Positions 25,137 to 33,174 of a stretch of DNA of 64,000 bases are shown piece by piece. Position 1 is the first letter of the stretch; every line of letters starts with the position of its first letter. The stretch comes from DATKUC01 sp964577375. GTDB taxonomy: Bacteria; Spirochaetota; Spirochaetia; DSM-27196; DATKUC01. A program made the position numbers and the translations under genes. The notes below the pieces were generated by a model. It made no database searches and was not told the DNA's origin. It worked only from the letters and a program-made list of their open reading frames with translations. The stretch is from the NCBI GenBank assembly GCA_964577375.1, contig CAZNYW010000007.1, forward strand, positions 1 through 64,000, given 5' to 3'.

Positions 25137-25748
25137 ATGGCTTTTAAGACTCCAGACCTACCCTATGCGTACAACGCGCTCGAACCCTATATCGACGAGC
25201 GGACCATGCAGGTTCATCATGACAAGCACCACGAAGGCTACGTATCCAAGCTGAATGCGGCCGTGCAGGGGACGGAGTATGAGAACTGGGATATCGTCCG
25301 GATCATCCGCGAGCTGAACTCTCTCCCCGAGAAGATTCGCACGGCAGTGCGCAACAACGGCGGCGGTCACATAAATCACTCGCTGTTCTGGCCTGTGATG
25401 GCTCCCAACGCCGGCGGTACGCCGAGCGGCGACGTCGGAGCTGAAATCAACTCGGCTTTCGGCAGCTTTGACGCCTTCAAGGAGCAGTTTGCCGCAGCCG
25501 CTACGGGCCGGTTCGGAAGCGGCTGGGCATGGCTGGTGGTCAACAAGAGCGGGAAGCTCGAGATCGTAAGCACGCCCAATCAGGACAGCCCCTACACCGA
25601 CGGGCTTACGCCGATCCTCGGTATCGACGTCTGGGAGCACGCCTATTATCTGAAGTATCAGAACAAGCGCGCCGAATATGTGAGCAATTTCTTCAACGTG
25701 ATCAACTGGAATCAGGTCACCCAGAATCTGAAGGCCGCAAAGAAGTAA
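25137..25748 (+). CDS. Superoxide dismutase, Fe/Mn family, 203 aa
   Basis: Metal ligands His27 (MQVHHDKHHEGYV), His in GGGHINHSLFW, and Asp/His in GIDVWEHAYYLKYQNKR. GGGHINHSLFWPVMAP and DVWEHAYY are standard for the family; the Gln/His position that separates Mn from Fe enzymes is not decisive by eye. Perfect AGGAGGAAT ribosome site six bases before ATG. Leader region 25050-25130 is AT-rich. Detoxifies superoxide; fits a microaerobe or anaerobe with nearby Fe-S assembly genes. Confidence 0.95.
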   Translation: MAFKTPDLPYAYNALEPYIDERTMQVHHDKHHEGYVSKLNAAVQGTEYENWDIVRIIRELNSLPEKIRTAVRNNGGGHINHSLFWPVMAPNAGGTPSGDVGAEINSAFGSFDAFKEQFAAAATGRFGSGWAWLVVNKSGKLEIVSTPNQDSPYTDGLTPILGIDVWEHAYYLKYQNKRAEYVSNFFNVINWNQVTQNLKAAKK

Positions 25749-25829
25749 TCGCTTCTGCGGCAGGTCCGCGCGGCATCGCCATCCGGCGGTTGCACGCGCA
25801 GGACGGGCCTGGTACGCTTCTTCCGTTCA

Positions 25830-25878
25830 AATAGATAAATTTGTCTCTATTGACAACAACTTGCAGGATTGGTAGTTT
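25830..25878 (+). promoter_or_regulatory. sufS promoter with overlapping inverted repeat
   Basis: TTGACA (25850-25855), 17 bases, TAGTTT (25873-25878). AATAGA (25830-25835) and TCTATT (25846-25851) form a 6-bp inverted repeat overlapping the -35 element, a position suited to a repressor. Confidence 0.6.
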
Positions 25879-25906
25879 TAGAGCGTCCCCCTGGCCGGGA
25901 ATCAGC

Positions 25907-27181
25907 ATGAATCAAACAATAAAGACCGGCGACGCCGGCGTTCAGAATACAGGCTTGTACGATGTAGATCGTGTCCGTGAGGATTTTCCGATCCTGCGGC
26001 AGAAGATGCGTGGAAAACGCTTTGTCTATCTGGACAACGCGGCCACATCGCTCAAACCTCAGAGCGTGATCGACGCCGAGATCGGCTACTACACCACGAT
26101 GGGCTCGAATATCCATCGCGGCGTGTACGAGTTTTCCGAGCGTGCGACGCTCGCCTACGACGCAGCGCGTGAGCGGCTTCGCAGGTTCATCAATGCTCCC
26201 GATAACGGACATATCATTTTCACCAAGGGTGCGACCGAGAGCATCAACATGGTCGCGTCGGGGTGGGGTAGAAGAAAGCTCAAGCCCGGCGACGAGATCG
26301 TTACCACCGAGTTCGAGCACCACGCGGACCTGGTTCCGTGGCAGGAGCTCGCCAGGGAGAAGGATCTGGTATTGAAGTTCCTTCCCACCGATCCGGATAC
26401 CGGGGCTATTCACCCGGAGGATGTGGAACGAACCATCACCGACCGCACGAAGCTGGTCGCGGTTACCGCAATGTCGAACGTCACCGGGTACATGCCGCCG
26501 GTGCGAGAGATCGCCGCAGCCGCACACGCGAACGGTGCGGTTATCGTGGTGGACGGCGCGCAGTATGTGTCGCATCATCCAACCGATGTCGCCTTGATGG
26601 ACTGTGATTTTCTCGCCTTCTCGGGCCACAAGATGCTGGGTCCGACGGGGACCGGTGTCCTGTACGGAAAGGAGGACCTTCTCGAGCAGATGTCACCCTA
26701 CAACTACGGGGGCGACATGATCGTGAAGGTCTTCAAGGACCACGCCACCTACAAGGGTCTTCCCGACCGGTTCGAGGCGGGAACGCCCAATGTTGCCGGT
26801 GTCATCGGCCTGGGGGCGGCGGTGGAATACCTCGTGAATCTGGGGATGGAACGAGTCACCGAGCATGAGAGGGAGCTGATGTCCTATCTCGTATCCCAGG
26901 CCGAGAAGGTGGCCGGCATTACCGTCTACGCTTCGCCGGACTCCGAACAGCGTGGCGGAATCTTTTCGTTCAATGTTGATGATGTTCACTCTCACGATAC
27001 GGGAGCCGTCCTCGACAGCGAAGGAATCGCGGTCAGAACCGGTTTCCACTGTGCGCAGCCCTACATGCGCTTTCTCGGAATTCCGGGCACCGTGCGCGCG
27101 TCGCTCTATCTGTATAACACGAAGGAAGAGATAGACATTTTTCTGAATGCCCTTTCGAAAGTGAAGGAAATGTTTGGATGA
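25907..27181 (+). CDS. sufS: Cysteine desulfurase SufS, 424 aa
   Basis: Class V aminotransferase fold with PLP lysine in SGHKMLGPTGTGVLYG (Lys242) and the active cysteine in RTGFHCAQPYMRFLG (Cys382), followed by RASLYLYNTKEEIDIF. The FHCAQP form identifies group II desulfurases (SufS). ATG 25907 was chosen because it lies about 28 bases after the predicted transcription start; the longer ORF begins upstream of the promoter. It overlaps sufU by four bases. Supplies sulfur from cysteine for Fe-S clusters. Confidence 0.94.
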   Translation: MNQTIKTGDAGVQNTGLYDVDRVREDFPILRQKMRGKRFVYLDNAATSLKPQSVIDAEIGYYTTMGSNIHRGVYEFSERATLAYDAARERLRRFINAPDNGHIIFTKGATESINMVASGWGRRKLKPGDEIVTTEFEHHADLVPWQELAREKDLVLKFLPTDPDTGAIHPEDVERTITDRTKLVAVTAMSNVTGYMPPVREIAAAAHANGAVIVVDGAQYVSHHPTDVALMDCDFLAFSGHKMLGPTGTGVLYGKEDLLEQMSPYNYGGDMIVKVFKDHATYKGLPDRFEAGTPNVAGVIGLGAAVEYLVNLGMERVTEHERELMSYLVSQAEKVAGITVYASPDSEQRGGIFSFNVDDVHSHDTGAVLDSEGIAVRTGFHCAQPYMRFLGIPGTVRASLYLYNTKEEIDIFLNALSKVKEMFG

Positions 27182-27630
27182 ACCTGAACGAAGATCTTTA
27201 CAGGGAAATCATCCTCGACCATTACAAGTCGAAAAAGAACCGCAAACGGCTTGCCGAGGCGAAGCATCTCGAAGCGGCGAACCCCTCCTGCGGCGACGAC
27301 ATAGATCTCTATCTCGAAGTCAAGGACGGCCGGATCGCGGACGCCGCGTTCGAGGGCATGGGCTGCTCGATCTGCCTCGCCTCCGCCGACATGATGTGCG
27401 ACGCGTTCCGTGGCAAGACCGTCGAGGAGGCGAAGGCGCTGATCGACAAGTTCAAGGGAATGCTTACCCGCAACGAGGAGCCTTCATTTCCCGACGAGGC
27501 GGCGGATCTGGAGGCGATGCAGGGTGTGGCGAAATTTCCGCTTCGGATAAAGTGCGCGCTGCTCGCCTGGACGACCGCCCATCAGATCGTGAACGACGAC
27601 ACCGGTTCCAAGGAAACGCAGAGCTCCTGA
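27178..27630 (+). CDS. sufU: SufU zinc-dependent sulfur acceptor, 150 aa
   Basis: IscU-like fold with SufU features: NPSCGDD (Cys38, Asp40), GMGCSICLASADMM (Cys63), the insertion characteristic of SufU between helices, and RIKCALLAWTT (Cys about 125). These residues bind zinc and accept persulfide from SufS. ATGA overlap with sufS. No sufBCD follows, so the scaffold genes must be elsewhere. Confidence 0.93.
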   Translation: MNLNEDLYREIILDHYKSKKNRKRLAEAKHLEAANPSCGDDIDLYLEVKDGRIADAAFEGMGCSICLASADMMCDAFRGKTVEEAKALIDKFKGMLTRNEEPSFPDEAADLEAMQGVAKFPLRIKCALLAWTTAHQIVNDDTGSKETQSS

Positions 27631-27701
27631 GCTGCTAGGTGTCCTGGACGCCGGGTGGCTCAGCATAATAAACAACAGGCAAAAATCGAAAGGAGAAGAC
27701 C

Positions 27702-28451
27702 ATGTATAAGCTCGTGCTTGTTCGACACGGGGAAAGCGACTGGAACCGGGAAAATCGCTTCACCGGATGGACCGATGTCGATCTTTCGGAAACCGGCGTC
27801 GCCGAAGCCCACGAGGGCGGAAAGCTTCTGCGCGACGGTGGATATGTGTTTGATGTGGCCTATACGTCGGTTCTCAAACGCGCCATCCGGACGCTCGACA
27901 TCGTTCTGCGCGAAATTGATCAGGTGTGGCTTCCGGTGCACAAGACGTGGCGGCTCAACGAGCGGCATTACGGGGCGCTTCAGGGACTGAACAAGGCGGA
28001 AACCGCGGCCAAGCACGGCGAAGAACAGGTGCATATCTGGCGGCGAAGCTATGACGTGCCGCCTCCCGAGCTCGAGCCCAATGATCCCCGCAACCCGAGA
28101 AACGACGCCCGCTACAAGGGTGTCCCCTTGAAGGACCTGCCGCTGACCGAGTGCCTCAAGGACACCGTCGAGCGGTTTCTTCCCTACTGGTTCGAGGTCG
28201 TCGCTCCCGCGATCCATTCGGGCCAGAGGGTGCTGATCGCCGCGCACGGCAACAGCCTGCGCGCTCTGGTGAAGTACCTCGACAACATCCCCGACGAGGA
28301 GATCGTGGGTCTGAACATTCCCACCGGCGTTCCTCTGGTCTACGAGCTCGATGATTACCTGAATCCGATCAAGCACTACTACCTTGGTGATCAGGACGCG
28401 CTCAAGAAGAAGATGGAGGCGGTGGCTGCACAGGGCAAGGCGAAGAAGTAG
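27702..28451 (+). CDS. gpmA: 2,3-bisphosphoglycerate-dependent phosphoglycerate mutase, 249 aa
   Basis: Histidine phosphatase fold: LVRHGESDWNRENRFTGWTD with the catalytic His in RHGE, RLNERHYGALQGLNK, YDVPPP, and AAHGNSLRALVKYLD. Full length for the dPGM family. Strong AAAGGAGAAG ribosome site before ATG 27702. Interconverts 3- and 2-phosphoglycerate in glycolysis. Convergent with the transsulfuration gene, 15 bases apart. Confidence 0.95.
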   Translation: MYKLVLVRHGESDWNRENRFTGWTDVDLSETGVAEAHEGGKLLRDGGYVFDVAYTSVLKRAIRTLDIVLREIDQVWLPVHKTWRLNERHYGALQGLNKAETAAKHGEEQVHIWRRSYDVPPPELEPNDPRNPRNDARYKGVPLKDLPLTECLKDTVERFLPYWFEVVAPAIHSGQRVLIAAHGNSLRALVKYLDNIPDEEIVGLNIPTGVPLVYELDDYLNPIKHYYLGDQDALKKKMEAVAAQGKAKK

Positions 28452-28466
28452 GCCTCGCCGGGAATC

Positions 28467-29630
28467 CTAGTCGAGCGCCTGCTTCAGATCATCGATCAGA
28501 TCGCGGCCGTCCTCGATTCCAACCGACACACGAATGGTCTCCTCGGTGAGCCCGGAGGCGGCAAGTCCATCGGGTCCCATCGATGCGTGGCTCATGCTCC
28601 AGGGATGCTCGATGAGCGATTCGATGCCGCCGAGCGACTCGGCAAGGTGGAAGAGGGTGAGCCGCGAGAGGAAACGGTCCAGCTCGACGCGTGAGCGGTC
28701 GAGCTGGAAGGCGAGCATCCCGCCGTGACCATGCTGCTGCCGTGCTATCACCGCCCGCTGGGGGTGAATGTCGAGGCCGGTATAGAAGACCTCCTTCACT
28801 GCGGTGTGACCGTTCAGGAACTGGGCGACGGCCGAAGCATTCTGCTGGTGCGCCTCCATGCGGGGGCCTAGCGTCTTCAGTCCGCGAAGCACGAGCCATG
28901 CGTCGAAGGGAGCCTCCGGTACCCCGAGCGCGTTCACCATGAAGCGGATCTGTTCGCCGAGTGCCGGATCCTTCCAGATGATTGCTCCTCCGACCACGTC
29001 ACTATGCCCGTTCAGATACTTGGTGGTGGAATGGACAACGATGTCTGCACCCAGCTCGAGCGGGCGCTGAAAATAGGGCGAAAGAAAGGTATTGTCCACT
29101 ACGGTAAGAACGCGCTTTTCTTCGGGCCGGGTGCGGTTTGCGGCCGCCGCAATCCCGGCCGCACCCGCGATGTCGACGATGTGCAGCAGCGGATTGGAGG
29201 GAGTTTCGGTCCAGATCATCCGCGTGCGTTCGGTGATCGCCGAGCGGATGTTCTCGGGCCGGCGCATATCCACGAAGCTGAATGAGATGCCCATCCGCGA
29301 CATTACGCTGTTGAACAGGCGGTAGCTCCCGCCGTAAATGTCATTTCCCGTAACCACGTGGTCGCCCGGCGAAAGCAGAAAGAGAACAGGAACCTCTGCG
29401 GCCATGCCGGTGGCGGTTGCCGCGCAGCCTGCGCCTTTTTCAAGTGCGGCGATGCTCTCCTGCAGCGCAGAGCGCGTGGGATTGCCGGTGCGTGTGTAAT
29501 CATATCCGCGATGCTCTCCCAGCCTGTCGAACGCGAAGGTCGAGGTTGGATAGATCGGCGTGGTCACCGAATTGTAACTTGTGTCCTTATAGACTCCCGT
29601 ATGCACGCAGCTCGTACGTAGCTCCATCAT
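28467..29630 (-). CDS. Cys/Met metabolism PLP enzyme (cystathionine gamma-synthase/lyase type), 387 aa
   Basis: Fold-type I transsulfuration enzyme: TTPIYPTSTFAFD, YDYTRTGNPTR, GMAAE, PLP-contacting VVDNTFLSPYFQRPLELGAD, catalytic lysine in VVHSTTKYLNGHSDVVGG, and SLGGIESLIEHPWSMSH. By eye gamma-synthase, gamma-lyase and O-acetylhomoserine-dependent enzymes cannot be separated. Two ATGs (29630, 29627) open the gene. ATTGGCCAAT, a 10-bp palindrome, lies at 29648-29657 upstream and might be an operator. Confidence 0.9.
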   Translation of the reverse strand: MMELRTSCVHTGVYKDTSYNSVTTPIYPTSTFAFDRLGEHRGYDYTRTGNPTRSALQESIAALEKGAGCAATATGMAAEVPVLFLLSPGDHVVTGNDIYGGSYRLFNSVMSRMGISFSFVDMRRPENIRSAITERTRMIWTETPSNPLLHIVDIAGAAGIAAAANRTRPEEKRVLTVVDNTFLSPYFQRPLELGADIVVHSTTKYLNGHSDVVGGAIIWKDPALGEQIRFMVNALGVPEAPFDAWLVLRGLKTLGPRMEAHQQNASAVAQFLNGHTAVKEVFYTGLDIHPQRAVIARQQHGHGGMLAFQLDRSRVELDRFLSRLTLFHLAESLGGIESLIEHPWSMSHASMGPDGLAASGLTEETIRVSVGIEDGRDLIDDLKQALD

Positions 29631-29737
29631 TTCCCCCGTTAAGCTGAATTGGCCAATGCTGACAAATTGACTTGGGTTAATCTACTTGAAGTGACCCGTC
29701 GTGTCTACGAAGGTGAGGCGGCGAAGCAGCGAGCCCC

Positions 29738-30757
29738 CTAGGGACGAAGCTCGAGCTGGAGCGTAGGTTCGAGGCGGTAGGTCTGTCCTGCCTGGAGCAT
29801 GTACCGTCCGGAGATCGAAAGGCCGCCTGCGACCAGTCTGATATCGTGGGCCCCCGCGGTCACGCGGATCGTCGCGCCGTTGCCTCCGGTGTACTTCTGT
29901 CCGTCGACGTACCACTCGATTCGCGAGACCCAGTTGCGGTCATAGGGGTCACGAAACCGCTCCGGCACCACCAGCTCGATGGTCGCTTCCGATGGGACCA
30001 TAATGGCGTTCACCGTCACGTCGCCGGCGACCGTCACCGTAGTGGTGTAGGGGAGATAACCGTCGGCCGTGACAGTGAGGATATAGCTTCCGCCGGCGAG
30101 GCTGGTTTCATAGGGCGTTACCCCGCTCTCGAGCTTCGTAAACGGCGGGCTCTGGTCTCCGATACGCGAGAGCGTGAGCTGTGCCCTTGGGACCGTCGCC
30201 ACCACGGTAAAGCGGTAGTTCGCCGGTTTGAGCTCGGCGCGGACTGTGGTGTCGGAAGAGATATCGATAGTGCTGTTCCAGTCCTGGTAACCCGGGAGGC
30301 TTACCCTGAAGGCATGGCTGCCGCCGGTAAGGCTCACGCGGACAGGAGCGCCTGACAGCAGCTGATAGCTGTCGACGAACACTGCTGCGCCGTCCACATT
30401 CGACGAGACCATTACGCTGTAGACGTTGCTGCCTGCCGCGGGTACCAGCTGCGCATCAACTGTCAGATCAGACGCGACGTCGATTCTGCGGGTCCAGTCG
30501 TTGAAGCCGGTCGCCGAAAAGCGAATGTCATGGCGGCCGGCTGCAAGAGTCACCGAAAGCGGCCCGCCGGAGCCGGCGATTCCGGCGCTGACGCCGTCAA
30601 CGTAAACATTGGCACCGGGAACGCTGGAATTCAGCTTCACCGTGTAGGTCTGCGGCCGGTTCGTGATCGGACCGAGCGGACCGGATTGTGCCTGCAGTGC
30701 GGAAGCGGCAGTCAGTATCAGCCCTGCCGCGATCAGTATTCGTGCCGCAATTTTCAC
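29738..30757 (-). CDS. Exported PEGA-repeat protein, 339 aa
   Basis: Signal peptide MKIAARILIAAGLILTAASA (cut near LQAQ), then four tandem PEGA-like beta repeats of about 70-75 residues, each with a 'x-V-x-V-D-G ... L-x-x-G-x-H-x-I-x-x-x-x-G-Y/F' form: SVPGANVYVDGVSAG, SNVDGAAVFVDSYQL, TPYETSLAGGSYILTVTADG and IEWYVDGQKY. PEGA domains occur in S-layer and other surface or envelope proteins, often in spirochaetes. GTG 30757 start, supported by AAGGAGG. A TATAAT -10 lies at 30790-30785 (minus). Confidence 0.85.
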   Translation of the reverse strand: MKIAARILIAAGLILTAASALQAQSGPLGPITNRPQTYTVKLNSSVPGANVYVDGVSAGIAGSGGPLSVTLAAGRHDIRFSATGFNDWTRRIDVASDLTVDAQLVPAAGSNVYSVMVSSNVDGAAVFVDSYQLLSGAPVRVSLTGGSHAFRVSLPGYQDWNSTIDISSDTTVRAELKPANYRFTVVATVPRAQLTLSRIGDQSPPFTKLESGVTPYETSLAGGSYILTVTADGYLPYTTTVTVAGDVTVNAIMVPSEATIELVVPERFRDPYDRNWVSRIEWYVDGQKYTGGNGATIRVTAGAHDIRLVAGGLSISGRYMLQAGQTYRLEPTLQLELRP

Positions 30758-30846
30758 CGAATCCTCCTTCGCGCGTCCGGTACCATTATACGCTGAAAGC
30801 AGGTGACATTTCCGCGCCGCGGCGGTGTTTCATATGCAAGGAGACA

Positions 30847-31446
30847 ATGATGAAACACCGCCTTATTATACTGATCCTTGCATGTGGACTGCCCGGCATG
30901 TTGTTCGCCGAGTCGGTCCGGCTGGGGATAATCGGTACCGAAGAGATGACGAAGGGCAGCGAGGCGGCCACGGAAAGCTCGCTGCTCCAGGCAACCAGAT
31001 TTCACGGCCTCTACTGGGAGGTAATCGTGAATCATGTTGGTTTCGGAATGACGACCACAGCCCGCTTCACCGAGGTGCCGACCACCGATCCGGCGCTTGC
31101 TCCGAGCCTGTTTCTGTTCGACTGGCTTGGCGGTTTTGACGCGCGCTACCATTTCACGGACCGATCGGTCTTCGACCCCTTTCTCGAAGGTCAGATCGGC
31201 TGCGCAGGACGCGTCGACGCGACCGACTACGCCGAAAAAGGGTTCGAGGATCCGGGGTCGTCGCGGATGAAGTACCTGTCGCTCTACGGACAGGTCGGCG
31301 CGGGAATCGCGTTCCGCTTTCACCAGTTTCACATCGGCGTGAAGATGGACTACCGTTTCGACAACGATTCGATCGTGGGAACCGACATTGCCGCATACCC
31401 GCTTAGCAAGTTCTCGAGCGGAGTCTTCGGGGGTCTCAGCTTCTAG
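30847..31446 (+). CDS. Small outer-membrane-like protein, 199 aa
   Basis: Signal peptide MMKHRLIILILACGLPGMLF, cut after FAE or LFA. The mature protein alternates hydrophobic and polar residues with aromatic girdle patterns (FHGLYWEVIVNHVGFGMTTT, FFDARYHF-like, YGQVGAGIAFRFHQFHIGVK) and ends in a phenylalanine (GVFGGLSF), all typical of an 8-stranded beta-barrel. AAGGAGACA ribosome site before two adjacent ATGs. Divergent from the PEGA gene. Function unknown. Confidence 0.75.
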   Translation: MMKHRLIILILACGLPGMLFAESVRLGIIGTEEMTKGSEAATESSLLQATRFHGLYWEVIVNHVGFGMTTTARFTEVPTTDPALAPSLFLFDWLGGFDARYHFTDRSVFDPFLEGQIGCAGRVDATDYAEKGFEDPGSSRMKYLSLYGQVGAGIAFRFHQFHIGVKMDYRFDNDSIVGTDIAAYPLSKFSSGVFGGLSF

Positions 31447-31448
31447 AT

Positions 31449-31585
31449 GGTATCAGCGAGCGTGTTGATAAATGGCTCTATATCGTTTTAGTAGATATTT
31501 TTAGCTGAAATAGATCGCCAGAAACCGTCTAACTGCAGACGCCGCGCACAACTGGCCGCGCGGCGTCAACAAGCTTCTTTATACC
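31449..31585. repeat. Intergenic element 1, 137 bp with imperfect terminal inverted repeats
   Basis: The left end GGTATCAGCGAGCGTGTTGA (31449-31468) and the reverse complement of the right end, GGTATAAAGAAGCTTGTTGA (31585-31566), match at 15 of 20 positions. The same two ends bound a 138-bp segment at 55749-55886. The core is not alike, except that this copy has a perfect 8-bp hairpin CGCCGCGC/GCGCGGCG inside its right half. It lies between an outer-membrane protein gene and purU. No target-site duplication seen. Confidence 0.6.
31541..31566. other. GC-rich hairpin inside element 1
   Basis: CGCCGCGC and GCGCGGCG (perfect 8-bp arms, ACAACTGGCC loop) between the small outer-membrane protein gene and purU. 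There is no T run, so it is not a clear terminator. Confidence 0.5.
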
Positions 31586-31627
31586 CTCGGGGTTTTGTGT
31601 ACTATGTTCAGCCGACCCGTGATTCGA

Positions 31628-31633
31628 TATAAT
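31628..31633 (+). promoter_or_regulatory. -10 element of purU (leaderless promoter candidate)
   Basis: TATAAT exactly seven bases before ATG 31641 predicts transcription starting on or next to the start codon. The -35 is weak (TGTTCA at 31605-31610, 17-base spacing). No Shine-Dalgarno is visible. Confidence 0.45.
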
Positions 31634-31640
31634 CTGCCCG

Positions 31641-32507
31641 ATGCAAAACACACCAGGTTCAACAGCCGTCCTGCTGCTCTCCTGCCCGGATACGCGCGGG
31701 ATAGTGGCGGAGGTATCGCACTTCATCTTCGCCTACGGCGGAAATATCCTCCAGTCGGACCAGTACAGCGATCCCGAGACGAAGACCTTCTTCATGCGGG
31801 TTGTGTGGGACCTGGCCGAGTTCAAGTTGCCGCAGGAGAAGATTCCCGGCGCCTTCGAAGCAATCGCGATAGAGTTCGACATGAACTACCGGATCGAGTA
31901 CTCATTGCGGCGCACGCGAATGGCGATCTTCGTGTCGAAGTACGATCACTGCCTCTACGATCTTCTGCTGCGAAACCGTGAGGGAGAGACGCATGCGGAT
32001 ATCGCGCTGATTTTGGCAAATCACCGCGACACTGAATCTATCGCGAAGTACTTCGATATTCCGTTCCACTATTTCCCGATTACGGCGGACACGCGGGATT
32101 CGGTAGAGGAGAAACAGATCGAGCTGCTCCGCGCCGAGAGCGTGGACCTGGTGGTGCTCGCCCGCTATATGCAAATACTGAGCGAACGGTTCGTCGAGGA
32201 GTTCAAGGACCGCATCATCAACATCCACCACAGTTTCCTCCCTGCATTCGTCGGTGCGAAGCCCTACCATCAGGCCTACTCCCGCGGTGTCAAGATCATC
32301 GGCGCGTCCAGCCACTATGTCACCGCGGACCTCGATCAGGGGCCCATCATCGAGCAGGACGTGGCGCGCATCAGCCACAAGGACAGCGTCCACGACCTGA
32401 TCATGAAGGGCCGCAATCTGGAAAAGATGGTGCTTACCCGGGCGGTGAAGCTCCATCTCGAGCACCGCATACTTGTGTTTCGCAACAAGACGGTGGTATT
32501 CGAATAA
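31641..32507 (+). CDS. purU: Formyltetrahydrofolate deformylase PurU, 288 aa
   Basis: N-terminal ACT domain (LLLSCPDTRGIVAEVSHFIF, residues 10-85) followed by a formyltransferase-fold domain with catalytic Asn/His in INIHHSFLPAFVGAKPYHQA and the Asp in SSHYVTADLDQGPIIEQD. The HHSFLP sequence and ACT domain separate PurU from PurN. It releases formate from 10-formyl-THF, balancing one-carbon pools. A CYTH gene follows after three bases, so the two are cotranscribed. Confidence 0.95.
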   Translation: MQNTPGSTAVLLLSCPDTRGIVAEVSHFIFAYGGNILQSDQYSDPETKTFFMRVVWDLAEFKLPQEKIPGAFEAIAIEFDMNYRIEYSLRRTRMAIFVSKYDHCLYDLLLRNREGETHADIALILANHRDTESIAKYFDIPFHYFPITADTRDSVEEKQIELLRAESVDLVVLARYMQILSERFVEEFKDRIINIHHSFLPAFVGAKPYHQAYSRGVKIIGASSHYVTADLDQGPIIEQDVARISHKDSVHDLIMKGRNLEKMVLTRAVKLHLEHRILVFRNKTVVFE

Positions 32508-32510
32508 CTG

Positions 32511-33167
32511 ATGGCGACTGAGATCGAAATAAAGGCCTGGGTCCGTGAACCTGCCGCAGTAGAGGCTGCGCTCGAACGGCTCTGCAGTTTCGAGCGCGGC
32601 TACGTCAAGAAGGACATCTATCTCCACGGTCCCGGGGGCAGACCGGAAGAATCCTGGGCTCACTGGAACCGGGAGGCGACGGGTGTCCCGCCGGCCGCGC
32701 CTCGCGATTTCCGGCTGCGCCTGGAGGAGGAGACGGCCACCTGTACCTTCAAGGACCGCAGCCTCGACGGCGGAATCGAGGTGAATCGCGAGGTGGAATT
32801 CACCGTTTCCGACGGCCGTCTCTTCCTCGAGCTCGCCGCGAGGCTAGGCTGCAGTGTCTTCTCGTGCAAGGTGAAGAGCGGACGCCGCTACGCGTTCACC
32901 GGTCGGCGGAATCTCGTGGCCGAGCTCAGTCACATCGCCGGCCTTGGCGATTTCATCGAGGTCGAGTGCGTTCTCGAGTCCGACTCGCCGGCGCGCGAGG
33001 TCACCGAGGAAACATACGCCGAAATCCGCGGCTTCCTCGGCAGAGTCGGCATCGACTCGGACGACATCGAAAGCAGACCCTACGCGAAGCTGCTCGATGA
33101 ACGGGGCGTCAATCAGTGCGGCGAGATCGACGAGCTTTCAGGGCTCGAGTTCGCTGCCCGCGGGTGA
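32511..33167 (+). CDS. CYTH-domain protein (class IV adenylate cyclase / thiamine triphosphatase-like), 218 aa
   Basis: Opens MATEIEIKAWV, the ExExK signature of the CYTH tunnel fold, followed by conserved basic and acidic strands: FRLRLEEETATCTFKDRS, NREVEFTV, KVKSGRRYAF and GLGDFIEVECVLE, with a final YAKLL motif. Members hydrolyse triphosphates or make cAMP; the reaction cannot be told from sequence. It sits three bases after purU, an association I have no functional explanation for. Confidence 0.88.
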   Translation: MATEIEIKAWVREPAAVEAALERLCSFERGYVKKDIYLHGPGGRPEESWAHWNREATGVPPAAPRDFRLRLEEETATCTFKDRSLDGGIEVNREVEFTVSDGRLFLELAARLGCSVFSCKVKSGRRYAFTGRRNLVAELSHIAGLGDFIEVECVLESDSPAREVTEETYAEIRGFLGRVGIDSDDIESRPYAKLLDERGVNQCGEIDELSGLEFAARG

Positions 33168-33174
33168 CCGGGAC

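Noticed and set aside
31449..31585. Integron attC site
   Set aside because: Size and inverted ends suggested attC, but the core R boxes (RYYYAAC/GTTRRRY) are not formed, and there is no integrase or cassette array.
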